Shown here in pieces: positions 27,381 through 36,413 of a stretch of DNA of 64,000 nt (positions are counted from its first letter, which is position 1; each line of letters starts with the position of its first letter). The notes under the pieces are model-generated. The model searched no databases. It was not told the DNA's origin and saw only the letters and a list, made by a program, of their open reading frames with translations. Source of the stretch: Dyadobacter sp. CY356 (GTDB lineage Bacteria > Bacteroidota > Bacteroidia > Cytophagales > Spirosomataceae); contig NZ_JAJTSZ010000003.1 of NCBI RefSeq assembly GCF_021440195.1, positions 310,001-374,000 on the forward strand. The letters run 5' to 3'. The translations under genes were made by a program, and so were the position numbers.

Positions 27381-27695
27381 AGCAATTGAAAAATTTATAA
27401 TCCGACTTGGTTAAAAAATAATTTATTAACACTTGATCGTCAGAAGATTTTCATTTGCAGAAATAGTTGGCTTTTCTGGCTGGTTGAGTTGTGAAGCGTA
27501 TAGCAGGTTTACTATATCTTAGATTTCAAAACGAATATTTGGTCACATAGTTATTCGCTTTGAAATTGACAATTCCTGTGTCGAAAGTGCATGAAATTAT
27601 TTTTACTAATTCCAATTCAATGAATTACAGCAGGAAAGGTATTTTATGCGTTTTATGATTAATTGATATTTGAATAATATAAATGAAAAAACATG
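27381..27695. other. 315-base gap inside the polysaccharide locus with a 14-bp inverted repeat
   Basis: No gene seen. TTTCAAAACGAATA (27524-27537) and TATTCGCTTTGAAA (27552-27565) form an imperfect inverted repeat (one mismatch, 14-nt loop). It is the only sizeable gap among the minus-strand genes of the locus, so it may hold an internal promoter or an attenuator for the glycosyltransferase genes; no clear TAnnTTTG box was found. Confidence 0.45.
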
Positions 27696-28943
27696 TCAAA
27701 CAGATAAAATTTCAATCTTCATTTGATTCAAAATCAAACCTTTGTTTTTTGTTTTGATAAAGGAATGTTGCAGCTGCGTTTCTTCAAAAGTTATAAAAAT
27801 TCCGTCTTCAATCTGTTGAATAACGTGGTTGTTAATGGATAGTGAAATAATAATCTGATAAGTACCGGCACTATATACGATGTCGTTTTCTATAAAAACA
27901 GCTTCATAATTTCCCATTTCAGTTTGAAAAGGATTTGAGAAAACACTTCTCAGCAGAATATTATCTGATGTAAGAATTCCAACGGCCACGACCAGATTTT
28001 TAATGGAATCATTGGCGTGAAATCCAATTTTTAACTTCCATAAATCATTGTTGAGAAAGGAATTAATCAACTGATTTCTATGATCCGTAATTTTTAAAGA
28101 AGTTAAATATGCTTCCTGATTTTCTTTCGCTTCAAAATAAAATTCACTTTGATTTTGGGTCTGATTATTAAGATATTGATTGATAACGAGATCAGTTTCT
28201 CCCTGATATTCCAGTTTTCCGTTTTTTAGAAAAATACTTTTTGAGCAAAGAGACTTAACCGAAGCCAGATTATGACTCACAAAAAGTACTGTTCTGCCTT
28301 CATTTTGGCTTACATCCTTCATTTTACCAATGCATTTACGTTGGAATTCTGCATCGCCAACAGCCAAAACTTCATCAATAACCAATATTTCCGGTTCTAA
28401 ATGTGCTGCAACAGCAAAAGCAAGCCGGACATACATGCCGGAAGAATAACGTTTTACGGGCGTGTCCAGATAACGTTCGACACCGGCAAAGGCAACAATT
28501 TCGTCCAGTTTATCCTGGATTTCATTTTTGCGCATACCCAGTATGGCACCGTTTAAGAAGATATTTTCCCGACCGGTAAGATCCGGATGGAAGCCGGTTC
28601 CAACTTCGAGTAATGACGCTATCCGGCCGCGGATCCGGATTCTTCCGGTAGTTGGTTTTGTGACCCGGGATAAAATTTTCAAAAGTGTTGATTTTCCGGC
28701 TCCGTTTCCTCCGATGATTCCCAATACTTCGCCTTGCTTTATTTCAAAGGAAATGTCGGATAATGCCCAAAGTTCTTTATCCGGGCCTTTCCTGGAAACT
28801 TCACCGATTTTACTGACGGGGTCAGATTTGCCTCTCGAAAGTGCCCACCAGCGGGAAAGATCACGGGAAATAGTTCCGGTCGAGATTTCGCCAAGCTGAT
28901 ACAACTTGGAAACATTTTCGAAATGAATGACAGTTTTTGCCAT
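27696..28943 (-). CDS. wzt: ABC transporter ATPase, polysaccharide exporter Wzt type
   Basis: A 415-residue ATPase of an ABC-2 polysaccharide exporter. Walker A GGNGAGKST, signature YSSGMYVRLAFAVA, Walker B EILVIDEVLAVGD and the H-loop VLFVSHN are all present; the long N-terminal stretch before the P-loop is typical of the polysaccharide subfamily. Residues from about 270 form an extra C-terminal domain like the glycan-binding domain of Wzt proteins, which recognises the modified non-reducing end. It pairs with the permease gene two bases upstream. Confidence 0.92.
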   Translation of the reverse strand: MAKTVIHFENVSKLYQLGEISTGTISRDLSRWWALSRGKSDPVSKIGEVSRKGPDKELWALSDISFEIKQGEVLGIIGGNGAGKSTLLKILSRVTKPTTGRIRIRGRIASLLEVGTGFHPDLTGRENIFLNGAILGMRKNEIQDKLDEIVAFAGVERYLDTPVKRYSSGMYVRLAFAVAAHLEPEILVIDEVLAVGDAEFQRKCIGKMKDVSQNEGRTVLFVSHNLASVKSLCSKSIFLKNGKLEYQGETDLVINQYLNNQTQNQSEFYFEAKENQEAYLTSLKITDHRNQLINSFLNNDLWKLKIGFHANDSIKNLVVAVGILTSDNILLRSVFSNPFQTEMGNYEAVFIENDIVYSAGTYQIIISLSINNHVIQQIEDGIFITFEETQLQHSFIKTKNKGLILNQMKIEILSV

Positions 28944-28945
28944 GT

Positions 28946-29800
28946 TTATATCTTGTCCATAAAAGTTTTCTCAACTCGATTAAATATTATAACACTGAGA
29001 AACAGACTTATAATCATAAATAAGATACTGTATAGCAGATTGTAGCAGGATATGTTTCCATGTCCGGTGAAAGCATATCGAAAGGCTTCAACAATGCTGG
29101 TGACAGGATTTAAAAGTAAAAGCCATTTATACTTTTCAGATGCAATTTCTAGCGGATAAACAATTGGCGTCGCATACATCAGTAGTTGTATGCCAAATGA
29201 AATTACAAATCGCAGGTCTCTGTAACGTGTTGTAAGAGAAGAAATTAATATGCCAAAACTAAAACCCAGTCCTGACATCAAAATAAGATAAAAAGGAAAA
29301 AGTAAAATGGTGATATTGGGAATTACACCTGGTGTTTTATGGAAAAGAAAATAGAGCCAGGTTATTAAAAAAAGGCTAAACTGAATGAGAAATTTAAAAA
29401 GACTTGAAATGACAATAGAAATGGGCGTTGCCAATCTTGGGAAATATACCTTTCCGAATAAATTCTGGTTTGCTATGAACGTTTCAGAAGTTTTGATAAG
29501 GCATTCCTGGAAATAATTCCAGATCGTTATCCCACCCAGATAAAATAAGATTTTGGGCGAACCATCCGTTGATATTTGAGCCATGTTGCCAAAAATGATG
29601 ACATACATGAACGTTGTAAGCATGGGCTGGATAAAAAACCAGAGCGGTCCTAAAATCGTTTGCTTGTAGGTGGCCACCAGATCACGTCTTACAAATAAAA
29701 GGATCAGGTCACGATATTGCCAGAGCTCACGCCAGTTTATATCAAACAGTCCTGTGTTAGGGACTATTTCCAAATCCCAATTTTCATCTGAGTTGCTCAT
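28946..29800 (-). CDS. wzm: ABC-2 type polysaccharide export permease, Wzm type
   Basis: Inner-membrane permease with six predicted TM segments. Typical blocks: RDLILLFVRRDLVATYKQT, LGPLWFFIQPMLTTFMYVII, LNPVTSIVEAFRYAFTG. It moves the lipid-linked glycan across the membrane with Wzt. The frame is open to 29851, inside the SDR gene, but MSNSDENWDLEIVPNTG at 29800 looks like the real start because acidic leader plus FDIN-x-RELWQYRDL is the normal N-terminus. Confidence 0.9.
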   Translation of the reverse strand: MSNSDENWDLEIVPNTGLFDINWRELWQYRDLILLFVRRDLVATYKQTILGPLWFFIQPMLTTFMYVIIFGNMAQISTDGSPKILFYLGGITIWNYFQECLIKTSETFIANQNLFGKVYFPRLATPISIVISSLFKFLIQFSLFLITWLYFLFHKTPGVIPNITILLFPFYLILMSGLGFSFGILISSLTTRYRDLRFVISFGIQLLMYATPIVYPLEIASEKYKWLLLLNPVTSIVEAFRYAFTGHGNISCYNLLYSILFMIISLFLSVIIFNRVEKTFMDKI

Positions 29801-29825
29801 TTGGTGATCAAATAATTGATTGATT

Positions 29826-30662
29826 TTACCATGCGGTCCAACCTCCATCAACGGACAGTAATGCTCCCGTCATATAACTTGAAGCGTCGGAAGCCAGAAA
29901 TGTAAATGGCCCGATCAGCTCTTCGCGGTCACACATTCGTCCAATAGGAGATAAATGAGCGAAGTTTTTTTGAAAAGCGTCATCATGGTCGTTGAAAATT
30001 CCATGCGGCATAATTGCATTACACCTGATACCTTCCCGCGCGTAAAATGTGGCCAGATATCTTGTAAAATTTGGAACAAATGATTTTGAAGCAACGTAAT
30101 CAACCGGTTTGAAATGCTGATTCCCATCTCCAAAATCATACAGATTTTGGTTTGGCGAAACGACAGAATAGGTTGATGCAACATTGATAATATTCCCCGA
30201 CTTCTGCTTAATCATTTGTTTACAAGCATATTGACTGATCAATATGGTGCCCGTCAGGTTTATGTCAACTGACTCTCGAAGCAGATCAACAGGATAATTT
30301 TCAAATCGGCTATGGTTGATTTTCCCGGTGGAATCTTTATCAAATTTGGCGTCCAGTCCGGCGTTATTGATCAGAACATCCAGTCTGCCAAATTTTTCAA
30401 TAATTGCGTCCATCGTATTCCGGCAGCTTTTTTCATTTCCTATATCCAAGGTTTGGAAGAGGAATTGATCATCGGAAAAGTCTTTTGATATTTTATTTTC
30501 TAATGTACTCTTTTTGGTTTCATCAATGTCAGCCATAATAACCATGGCACCTTGTTCCAGAAATGCGAAAGAGATAGTTTGGCCGATCAAACCATAAGCG
30601 CCCGTGATAAGAACCACCTTGCCGGCAATTGATAAAGAATTGTGTGTGTGATAAGTTTTCAT
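29826..30662 (-). CDS. Short-chain dehydrogenase/reductase of the nonulosonate-like cassette
   Basis: A 278-residue classical SDR from the ATG at 30662 (ATGA overlap with the upstream gene). KVVLITGAYGLIGQTISFAF is the NAD(P)-binding TGxxxGxG motif, LDVLINNAGLDAK the NNAG block, NVASTYSVVSP supplies the serine, and YVASKSF the catalytic YxxxK. VDGGWTAW ends the protein. SDR genes beside CMP-nonulosonate synthetases (for example ptmA of Campylobacter) suggest a role in modifying the acidic sugar; the substrate is unknown. Confidence 0.88.
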   Translation of the reverse strand: MKTYHTHNSLSIAGKVVLITGAYGLIGQTISFAFLEQGAMVIMADIDETKKSTLENKISKDFSDDQFLFQTLDIGNEKSCRNTMDAIIEKFGRLDVLINNAGLDAKFDKDSTGKINHSRFENYPVDLLRESVDINLTGTILISQYACKQMIKQKSGNIINVASTYSVVSPNQNLYDFGDGNQHFKPVDYVASKSFVPNFTRYLATFYAREGIRCNAIMPHGIFNDHDDAFQKNFAHLSPIGRMCDREELIGPFTFLASDASSYMTGALLSVDGGWTAW

Positions 30663-31624
30663 TTTTGACAAATACTGATAATTATTTTTGACTCTTCCAG
30701 AGAGCGCAATGATGCTTCAAAAAAATTTCCTTCATCAATTTTTCTGAAAAAATCTATTATCAGGGACTCGTAAAGCTGATTTCTGTTGAAATTCCGGATC
30801 GTTTGAATTGTCATTTCCTTTTGATAATAAGTCGTCATAACAGACTTGAAGTAATCAATTTCAATTGACCCTTCATCAAAAACAAAGCGGTACCAGCGTT
30901 TTGGATTTTGTTCATGAAAATTGACATGACAATGAGCTGTAATTCCATTTTGATAACCGATGGATATATCGGCTCCGGATTCCACATTTATTTTCAGGGA
31001 TGACCGGTGATTTTTTAAGGTATTCCAGGAAGTAACTGTACTGCCGGAAAGCCAGTTGACCAAATCAACATCATGACTCAAAGTAAGCGCAGCCCCTCCA
31101 CCCAGTTCTTTTCGGGCTGCATAGGACTGCTGATAATCCTCCCACGGATGCCAGTCGGGCAGATACTCGCCCCAATAAGTTTGTACGCTGATCAGATTTC
31201 CCATTTTCTTACTTTCAACAATCAATTTGATATTTTGGAAAAAGGCATGATAACGAAGCATATAAGCCACCTGAACGTAAGCTGTATTCTTTATTGTAAC
31301 ATCTAGTAACTTGTCAAAATTTGTCAGATTATGTGATAATGGCTTTTCAATCAGAACATGAATTCCTCTTTTTACACAAAATATGGCTTGCTCCAAATGC
31401 TGAAATGTGGGCGTACAAATAATGGCTGCTTTCGGTTTTATATTATCGGTCTGATCTAAATCTTTAAAAATTTTAATTGTTTTTTCATCAATGTTTCGAA
31501 GTGGGAGATTTCTTTGGCGATAAATCCATATGTTGATATAGCCCAGTTTTTGGAGAATGAAAACATGTCTTTCTCCAATAGAACCTGCACCAAAAATCAG
31601 AATAGGGTCATCTTTTTTTATCAT
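30659..31624 (-). CDS. Gfo/Idh/MocA-family oxidoreductase of the nonulosonate-like cassette
   Basis: From the ATG at 31624, two bases after the previous stop, about 321 residues. PILIFGAGSIGERHVFILQ is the Rossmann motif, HVLIEKPLSHNL the EKP motif, and ELGGGAALTLSHDVDLVNWL the substrate-site block with the family's histidine. It sits between the CMP-sugar synthetase and the SDR, the same company as in Campylobacter ptm clusters. It likely oxidises, reduces or epimerises a sugar precursor; which one is unknown. Confidence 0.88.
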   Translation of the reverse strand: MIKKDDPILIFGAGSIGERHVFILQKLGYINIWIYRQRNLPLRNIDEKTIKIFKDLDQTDNIKPKAAIICTPTFQHLEQAIFCVKRGIHVLIEKPLSHNLTNFDKLLDVTIKNTAYVQVAYMLRYHAFFQNIKLIVESKKMGNLISVQTYWGEYLPDWHPWEDYQQSYAARKELGGGAALTLSHDVDLVNWLSGSTVTSWNTLKNHRSSLKINVESGADISIGYQNGITAHCHVNFHEQNPKRWYRFVFDEGSIEIDYFKSVMTTYYQKEMTIQTIRNFNRNQLYESLIIDFFRKIDEGNFFEASLRSLEESKIIISICQK

Positions 31625-31626
31625 GA

Positions 31627-32349
31627 TTAAAACTTTATGCAATTAAATTTCAGGATCATTTCCTCTGCACGATGAAAACTTTCCAGATCATCAATATCTA
31701 TGGCAAACTGCTGCTCAATGATATAGGGGAGGATTTTTAAACCGGACATGGATTTTTGCTTGGTGATTACTTCCGTTCGAATCACATCCAGCGTTCCGAT
31801 CTGCCAATAAATTTGAGGCAAATTCTGCCGCGGTTGATTGTAGGATTCCGGGATCATATCTTGTTGAAGTAATGGCTGCATTTGTGAACTTGATTCATCC
31901 AAAACCCACATTTTAAAAGGTGTATGAAAAGCGGGAGTAACAATTCTCAAACTATCAGCATCTGAACTTTGCATTTTATGGATACAAATCTCAATATCAT
32001 GAACAAATCGGATTGGTGAAGTCGGGCGAAATTGAATAACCAGATCCGGCTTATAATTTTCATTTATTTCAAGCCATTCCAGTGCGTGCGTGAAAACTTC
32101 CAGATCCGTGCTCAGGTCATTGGCAAATTCGGATGGCCGGAGAAAGGGAACTTCGGCACCGTAAAATCTGGCTACTTCTGCAATTTCCCCGGAATCGGTC
32201 GAGACGATCACCCTTGTTATGGATGATGACATTAACGCCGCTTTGATGCTGTAAGCAATCAATGGATATCCGGCCATAAGTTTTATATTTTTTCCCGGAA
32301 GCCCTTTGCTGCCACCTCTTGCGGGAATGATCGCTAAAATCTCTTTCAA
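31627..32349 (-). CDS. CMP-sugar synthetase (acylneuraminate cytidylyltransferase family)
   Basis: Activates a nonulosonic-type acid with CTP to give the CMP-sugar donor. The start ILAIIPARGGSKGLPGKNIK is the diagnostic CTP-binding P-loop of NeuA/PseF/LegF enzymes; VIVSTDSGEIAEVARFYGAE and VIQFRPTSPIRFVHDIE are further active-site blocks. 240 residues is normal for the single-domain form. It overlaps the NeuB-like gene by four bases. Which sugar is activated (Neu, Leg, Pse, Kdn or other) cannot be told. Confidence 0.92.
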   Translation of the reverse strand: MKEILAIIPARGGSKGLPGKNIKLMAGYPLIAYSIKAALMSSSITRVIVSTDSGEIAEVARFYGAEVPFLRPSEFANDLSTDLEVFTHALEWLEINENYKPDLVIQFRPTSPIRFVHDIEICIHKMQSSDADSLRIVTPAFHTPFKMWVLDESSSQMQPLLQQDMIPESYNQPRQNLPQIYWQIGTLDVIRTEVITKQKSMSGLKILPYIIEQQFAIDIDDLESFHRAEEMILKFNCIKF

Positions 32350-33227
32350 AGGGTGTGTGATTTTAATTTGATGCGCTGGATTTTTTCAACATCAAGAATA
32401 TCGTCTTGTTTGAAAGTCAAAGCATCATAGGTATGATGCAAATCTCTTACAACTTTTTGTAAACCAGGAACTTCCAGAGAAGCGGCATGGTCTGTTCCTT
32501 TCCAGGTCCGGTCCTTTGTAAAATGTCGCTCAACCCAGTTTGCCCCCAAGGTATAGGCCGCAACGTCAATCGCAATACCAAGATGATGGCCGGAAAAGCC
32601 GAATTCTTTGATTTTACTTTCAAAGTGAAAAAATAATTTTCGCAGTTCCAGTAAACAAACATCCTTAAAATCGATTGGATAGCCCGAAGTACAGCAGTAT
32701 AGAACCAGGCGATTTTTTGCCTGATGGGTTTGTTCAAAAAGGTCGACAATTGTAACAATTTCCTTCCAGGTTGTCATACCAACAGAAAGATGAATGTCTC
32801 CGTGATAAAAATCCCGAAGGAAAACCAGCATTTCAAAATTGCAATTATTAGCCGCCGGGATTTTTATGAAATCAGGATTAAGCGCTGCAATTTCTTTCGC
32901 AGAAGTTAAATCCCAAACCGAACAGGCATATCCGATTCCAATATTTTCGGCATATTTTTTCAGTTCCGTATGCTGATTTATATCAAACTCCAAAGCTTCA
33001 CGATGCGCACCATAGGTTGCTCCATATGACTGATAGGGGACGGGATGTGGTGAATTAAACTGTTCTTTTGTTAATAATTCTTTTGGATTTCTTTTTTGAA
33101 ATTTGGCATAATCTGCTTTACATTCCTTTGCCAGGAAAATTAGTTCTTTGGCAATATCAAGATTGCCCATATGATTACAGCCAATTTCTGCGACGATTTT
33201 TGGCGGTTGATAATTCAGATAATTCAT
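32346..33227 (-). CDS. NeuB-family nonulosonate synthase lacking the C-terminal SAF domain
   Basis: Condenses phosphoenolpyruvate with a six-carbon sugar. KIVAEIGCNHMGNLDIAKEL is the canonical NeuB start, DYAKFQKRNPKELLT and CSVWDLTSAKEIA follow, and DFIKIPAANNCNFEML is the active-site lysine/asparagine block. FSGHHLGIAIDVAAYTLGA and HFTKDRTWKGTDHAASLE close the TIM barrel. At 293 residues it stops right after the barrel, without the ~60-residue antifreeze-like SAF domain that normally completes the active site of the dimer partner. ACACACACTAT lies just before its start codon. Confidence 0.9.
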   Translation of the reverse strand: MNYLNYQPPKIVAEIGCNHMGNLDIAKELIFLAKECKADYAKFQKRNPKELLTKEQFNSPHPVPYQSYGATYGAHREALEFDINQHTELKKYAENIGIGYACSVWDLTSAKEIAALNPDFIKIPAANNCNFEMLVFLRDFYHGDIHLSVGMTTWKEIVTIVDLFEQTHQAKNRLVLYCCTSGYPIDFKDVCLLELRKLFFHFESKIKEFGFSGHHLGIAIDVAAYTLGANWVERHFTKDRTWKGTDHAASLEVPGLQKVVRDLHHTYDALTFKQDDILDVEKIQRIKLKSHTL

Positions 33228-33250
33228 AAATAGTGTGTGTCACGTTTATA

Positions 33251-35671
33251 TTAATTCTGATACCCGAACAGCTTTTTAAAATTGAAAAATTTAGCTTTTC
33301 CTTGTTCGTTGAAATAAGTATTTACCTTATGATCATAGCCATATTGATAGGGATAAGATTGAGATGACGTTATCGGATTATATAAATTGTCAGGATAGAA
33401 GTCATTGATTATCAATTCAATTTTATCAATATTATAGTCAGTCGCTAACTTTTCGGGAAGTCGGATGGCTTCTTTATCAGAGTATAACCATCTGATAATA
33501 AACAGAACCATATGGCTTTCAGTCAATAGCGGGACATTATCAGAAACCAAACCGACAGGAGCAGAATCCAGAAAAATGTAATCATATTCATTTCTGCAAT
33601 GGGCCAGCAAATCCTGAAATAAATCTTTTTGCAAAAGTTCGGCAGGATTAAAGGGGGGAGGACCTGCCGGGATGTAATCAAGATTGAATATGAATGAAGA
33701 TTTTATGAGATGATCCAGATCGGTTTTCTTTTGTAAATAGTTACTTAAACCATCATCGTTTTGATCATCAAAAAAATGATGCAGTTTAGATTTCCGCAAA
33801 TCGCAGCCGATAATAATGACCTTTTTTCCAATTTTTGTAAGGGATAAAGCGAGGTTCACGGAAACAAAAGTCTTGCCTTCACCGGATTGCTGAGAAGTGA
33901 TCAAAATCTGTTTGCCTTTTTCGGGATGCACTTGCTCATTCAAGGTTAAAAAACTTAACCGAGTTCTTAGCGCGCTGACAGATTCAGAAAAAATCGATTG
34001 ACTGGATGATAAAATGTTCAGGTTGATCTTGTTTTCATTACCGGACTTTTGTTGGAAATGATGAATCAAACCCAGGAAATGTATTTTTTTAGAAGTTTTT
34101 GCCAAATCAATATGTGCAAATTTTCTATTGAAATAACGTGTCAGAAAGATGGAAGATATACCTGTTAATAAACCCAGGAATAATGACAAGGTAATGATCT
34201 GGGTAGCTTTTGGAAATATTTTTTCAACGTCCATTAGTGTGATAACCCGAAAAGAAGGTAACATCCCGGCTCTGACAATGGAAGATTCTATCTCCTTGTT
34301 TAGTAGTAATGAATATATGTTTTTGTTGACTTCAAAATTACTCTGTAGGTATAGGAAGTTTTTTTCCAGCGCCGGAATCTGTTTGAACTGCTTTTGTAAT
34401 GATTGCAGGTTTTGATCTAAAATCCGGATTGTACCGGTGTTTTTTTGTTTTTGAAGAGCAATATTGTCCAGTATCTGACGACGGAATTTACCCAGTTCTT
34501 CATCAATGGCTTTAACAGATGAAGAATTAATACTGTATTTAATGAGCAGCTCTTTTCTTTTGGATATCAATGTATTAAACTCGTCGAGCAATCTTACCAG
34601 CACAACATCCGTTGTCCCGTCCAAACCAACAGACAAATAATTTACGGGTTCAAAAGTATTTCCGAGGTTTTTTTCAAGGGTCGCGATGTAAGCTTTTTGA
34701 ATTTCCGATTCATTTTTCCGCTGTTCAATATCCCGTGTTTTTTCTGAAATTTCAATGGCAGATGCGCTGACGTCGAACACAGCATTTTTTTGCTTGAAAA
34801 TCTCTAATTTATGTGCAGCTTCTCTTAAAGCATCAGAGTATACTTTCAGCTGATCGTTTATAAACCGAAGTGTTAGATCTGAGGATTGTTGTTTTTGCCG
34901 AAGGTCATATGCCTGGTAGGATTCAATTAATTTTTCAAGAAAATCCTTGGCGAATGGTTTGTTATGATGTTTGAAAGAAACGATAAGGACGGGCATTTTG
35001 TCCTCAATTTCAGTTACTTCAATACGTTTTATAAAATCCCGGGCTAGTATTGACGGATTGTTATAAACAAATTCAACATTATATTTTTCTTTAATATCAA
35101 TCTGTTCAATTTTAAACGACAAGCCTGGAACAGTGCAGATAGCTCCTTTTATAAGCCTGAATATTTTGTTATAATTTTCAGTTTGATATCTAAGTTTTGA
35201 CTTAGAGTCGATAGAAAACTTTCCTTTTTCAAATTTCAATTCATCAAATGAAATAACATTGATAATCAATGGTTTGTAAGGATAGGTATCAATGTGACGA
35301 AAATCTTTTAAGCGATAAAAAGCGAATGGGCATTGAAGGTTTGTCAGTGCCTTTTCAACAACTTCCTGGGATTGGATATTGTATTTTTCTGTTAAATATT
35401 CATTGCTTCCATCATTGATCAGATAAGTAGGTTTTGTGCTTGTGATTTCATCGAGCTCGGTTTGCTTGTCAAGATATTTAAGATTGATGGACGCAACATA
35501 TTTTGGTTTGACAAGTTTTAAAAAAAGAAAACAACCTATACCAAAAAAGAAAAGTGATCCTGCCACCCAATACCAGCGGCTAAGAATCACTTTGAAAACC
35601 TTTTGAAAATCGAGGGAATCAGAGTGATTTAGAAATTCTTCAAAAAAAGCACCGTCATTCCTTTTTGTCAT
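33251..35671 (-). CDS. Wzc-like polysaccharide co-polymerase with tyrosine autokinase domain
   Basis: An 806-residue inner-membrane protein. A TM segment near 32-50, a Wzz-type periplasmic region with long coiled coils, a second TM near 495-520, then a cytoplasmic BY-kinase. Walker A is TSQQSGEGKTFVSVNLA, Walker A' is VIIIGCDLRKSKLHHFF, where the usual DLRKP proline is serine, and Walker B is YDYIFLDSAPVGLV. The C-terminal tail has a tyrosine cluster (SYPYQYGYDHKVNTYF) for autophosphorylation. It controls chain length and export with the Wza-like protein; the PHP phosphatase upstream should reverse its phosphorylation. Confidence 0.93.
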   Translation of the reverse strand: MTKRNDGAFFEEFLNHSDSLDFQKVFKVILSRWYWVAGSLFFFGIGCFLFLKLVKPKYVASINLKYLDKQTELDEITSTKPTYLINDGSNEYLTEKYNIQSQEVVEKALTNLQCPFAFYRLKDFRHIDTYPYKPLIINVISFDELKFEKGKFSIDSKSKLRYQTENYNKIFRLIKGAICTVPGLSFKIEQIDIKEKYNVEFVYNNPSILARDFIKRIEVTEIEDKMPVLIVSFKHHNKPFAKDFLEKLIESYQAYDLRQKQQSSDLTLRFINDQLKVYSDALREAAHKLEIFKQKNAVFDVSASAIEISEKTRDIEQRKNESEIQKAYIATLEKNLGNTFEPVNYLSVGLDGTTDVVLVRLLDEFNTLISKRKELLIKYSINSSSVKAIDEELGKFRRQILDNIALQKQKNTGTIRILDQNLQSLQKQFKQIPALEKNFLYLQSNFEVNKNIYSLLLNKEIESSIVRAGMLPSFRVITLMDVEKIFPKATQIITLSLFLGLLTGISSIFLTRYFNRKFAHIDLAKTSKKIHFLGLIHHFQQKSGNENKINLNILSSSQSIFSESVSALRTRLSFLTLNEQVHPEKGKQILITSQQSGEGKTFVSVNLALSLTKIGKKVIIIGCDLRKSKLHHFFDDQNDDGLSNYLQKKTDLDHLIKSSFIFNLDYIPAGPPPFNPAELLQKDLFQDLLAHCRNEYDYIFLDSAPVGLVSDNVPLLTESHMVLFIIRWLYSDKEAIRLPEKLATDYNIDKIELIINDFYPDNLYNPITSSQSYPYQYGYDHKVNTYFNEQGKAKFFNFKKLFGYQN

Positions 35672-35675
35672 TCTG

Positions 35676-36413
35676 CTAGTCAGATTGTAAAGTATGATTT
35701 AGCAGTTTAACATCCTTCAAACTTTTGAAATAAGGATTTTCGACTGCCTCTTTTATATACTTATACTGACTAACGCGGTGAAGGTCACTTCCAAGTGCAC
35801 CAATCCAGCCCTGTTGAATAAGTCTTTCTGCTGTTATCTGCTCCGTAGGACCATATGCACCGCCTATCGAAAGTAAATTAATTTGAAAAATTACACCCAG
35901 CTCATAAATTTCTGCATACCGTTCGGGATTTTGATGCCATGCCTGATATCTTTCCGGATGTGCAACCACAGGTTGATAACCCTGCAAAATCATTTCTTTT
36001 AAAATATCGCCAAAGTAGGGGAGATCATGGCGGAGCGAGGTTTCAACCAAAACATAATTTCCCGAAATTGGTAATATTTCTCTTTTTTCAATCAGCGTTA
36101 AAAAATAATCATCCGCAAAGTACTCCGCGGCGTATTTAATTTCCAGGTCCGGATACTGGTCTTTTGTGACGTTGGTCAGTTCAGTCCAGGCGTTATGAAT
36201 GGATTCCTGAGTATTTTTAAAGAAATCGATCCGGATATGCGGTGTGGCTATAATTGTCCTGATTCCAGCCCTGTAATGTGAATCAATGAGTGCCAGACTA
36301 TCCTGCATATGCTGAGCCCCATCGTCGATGCCCGGTAAGACATGCATATGCAGATCAAGACCTAATGATGTTAAAATTTCTGAATTCGCTGTTTCAATAA
36401 TAGTGGATATCAT
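35676..36413 (-). CDS. CpsB/YwqE-type PHP-domain protein-tyrosine phosphatase
   Basis: A 245-residue metal-dependent phosphatase. LGLDLHMHVLPGIDDGAQHM is the first PHP metal-binding block, IIATPHIR the second, VVAHPERYQ and LGSDLHRVSQY the later ones. It should dephosphorylate the tyrosine tail of the Wzc-like kinase encoded next. It overlaps the Wza-like gene by one base. Low-molecular-weight phosphatases (Wzb) do this job in Proteobacteria; the PHP type is usual in Firmicutes and Bacteroidota. Confidence 0.92.
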   Translation of the reverse strand: MISTIIETANSEILTSLGLDLHMHVLPGIDDGAQHMQDSLALIDSHYRAGIRTIIATPHIRIDFFKNTQESIHNAWTELTNVTKDQYPDLEIKYAAEYFADDYFLTLIEKREILPISGNYVLVETSLRHDLPYFGDILKEMILQGYQPVVAHPERYQAWHQNPERYAEIYELGVIFQINLLSIGGAYGPTEQITAERLIQQGWIGALGSDLHRVSQYKYIKEAVENPYFKSLKDVKLLNHTLQSD

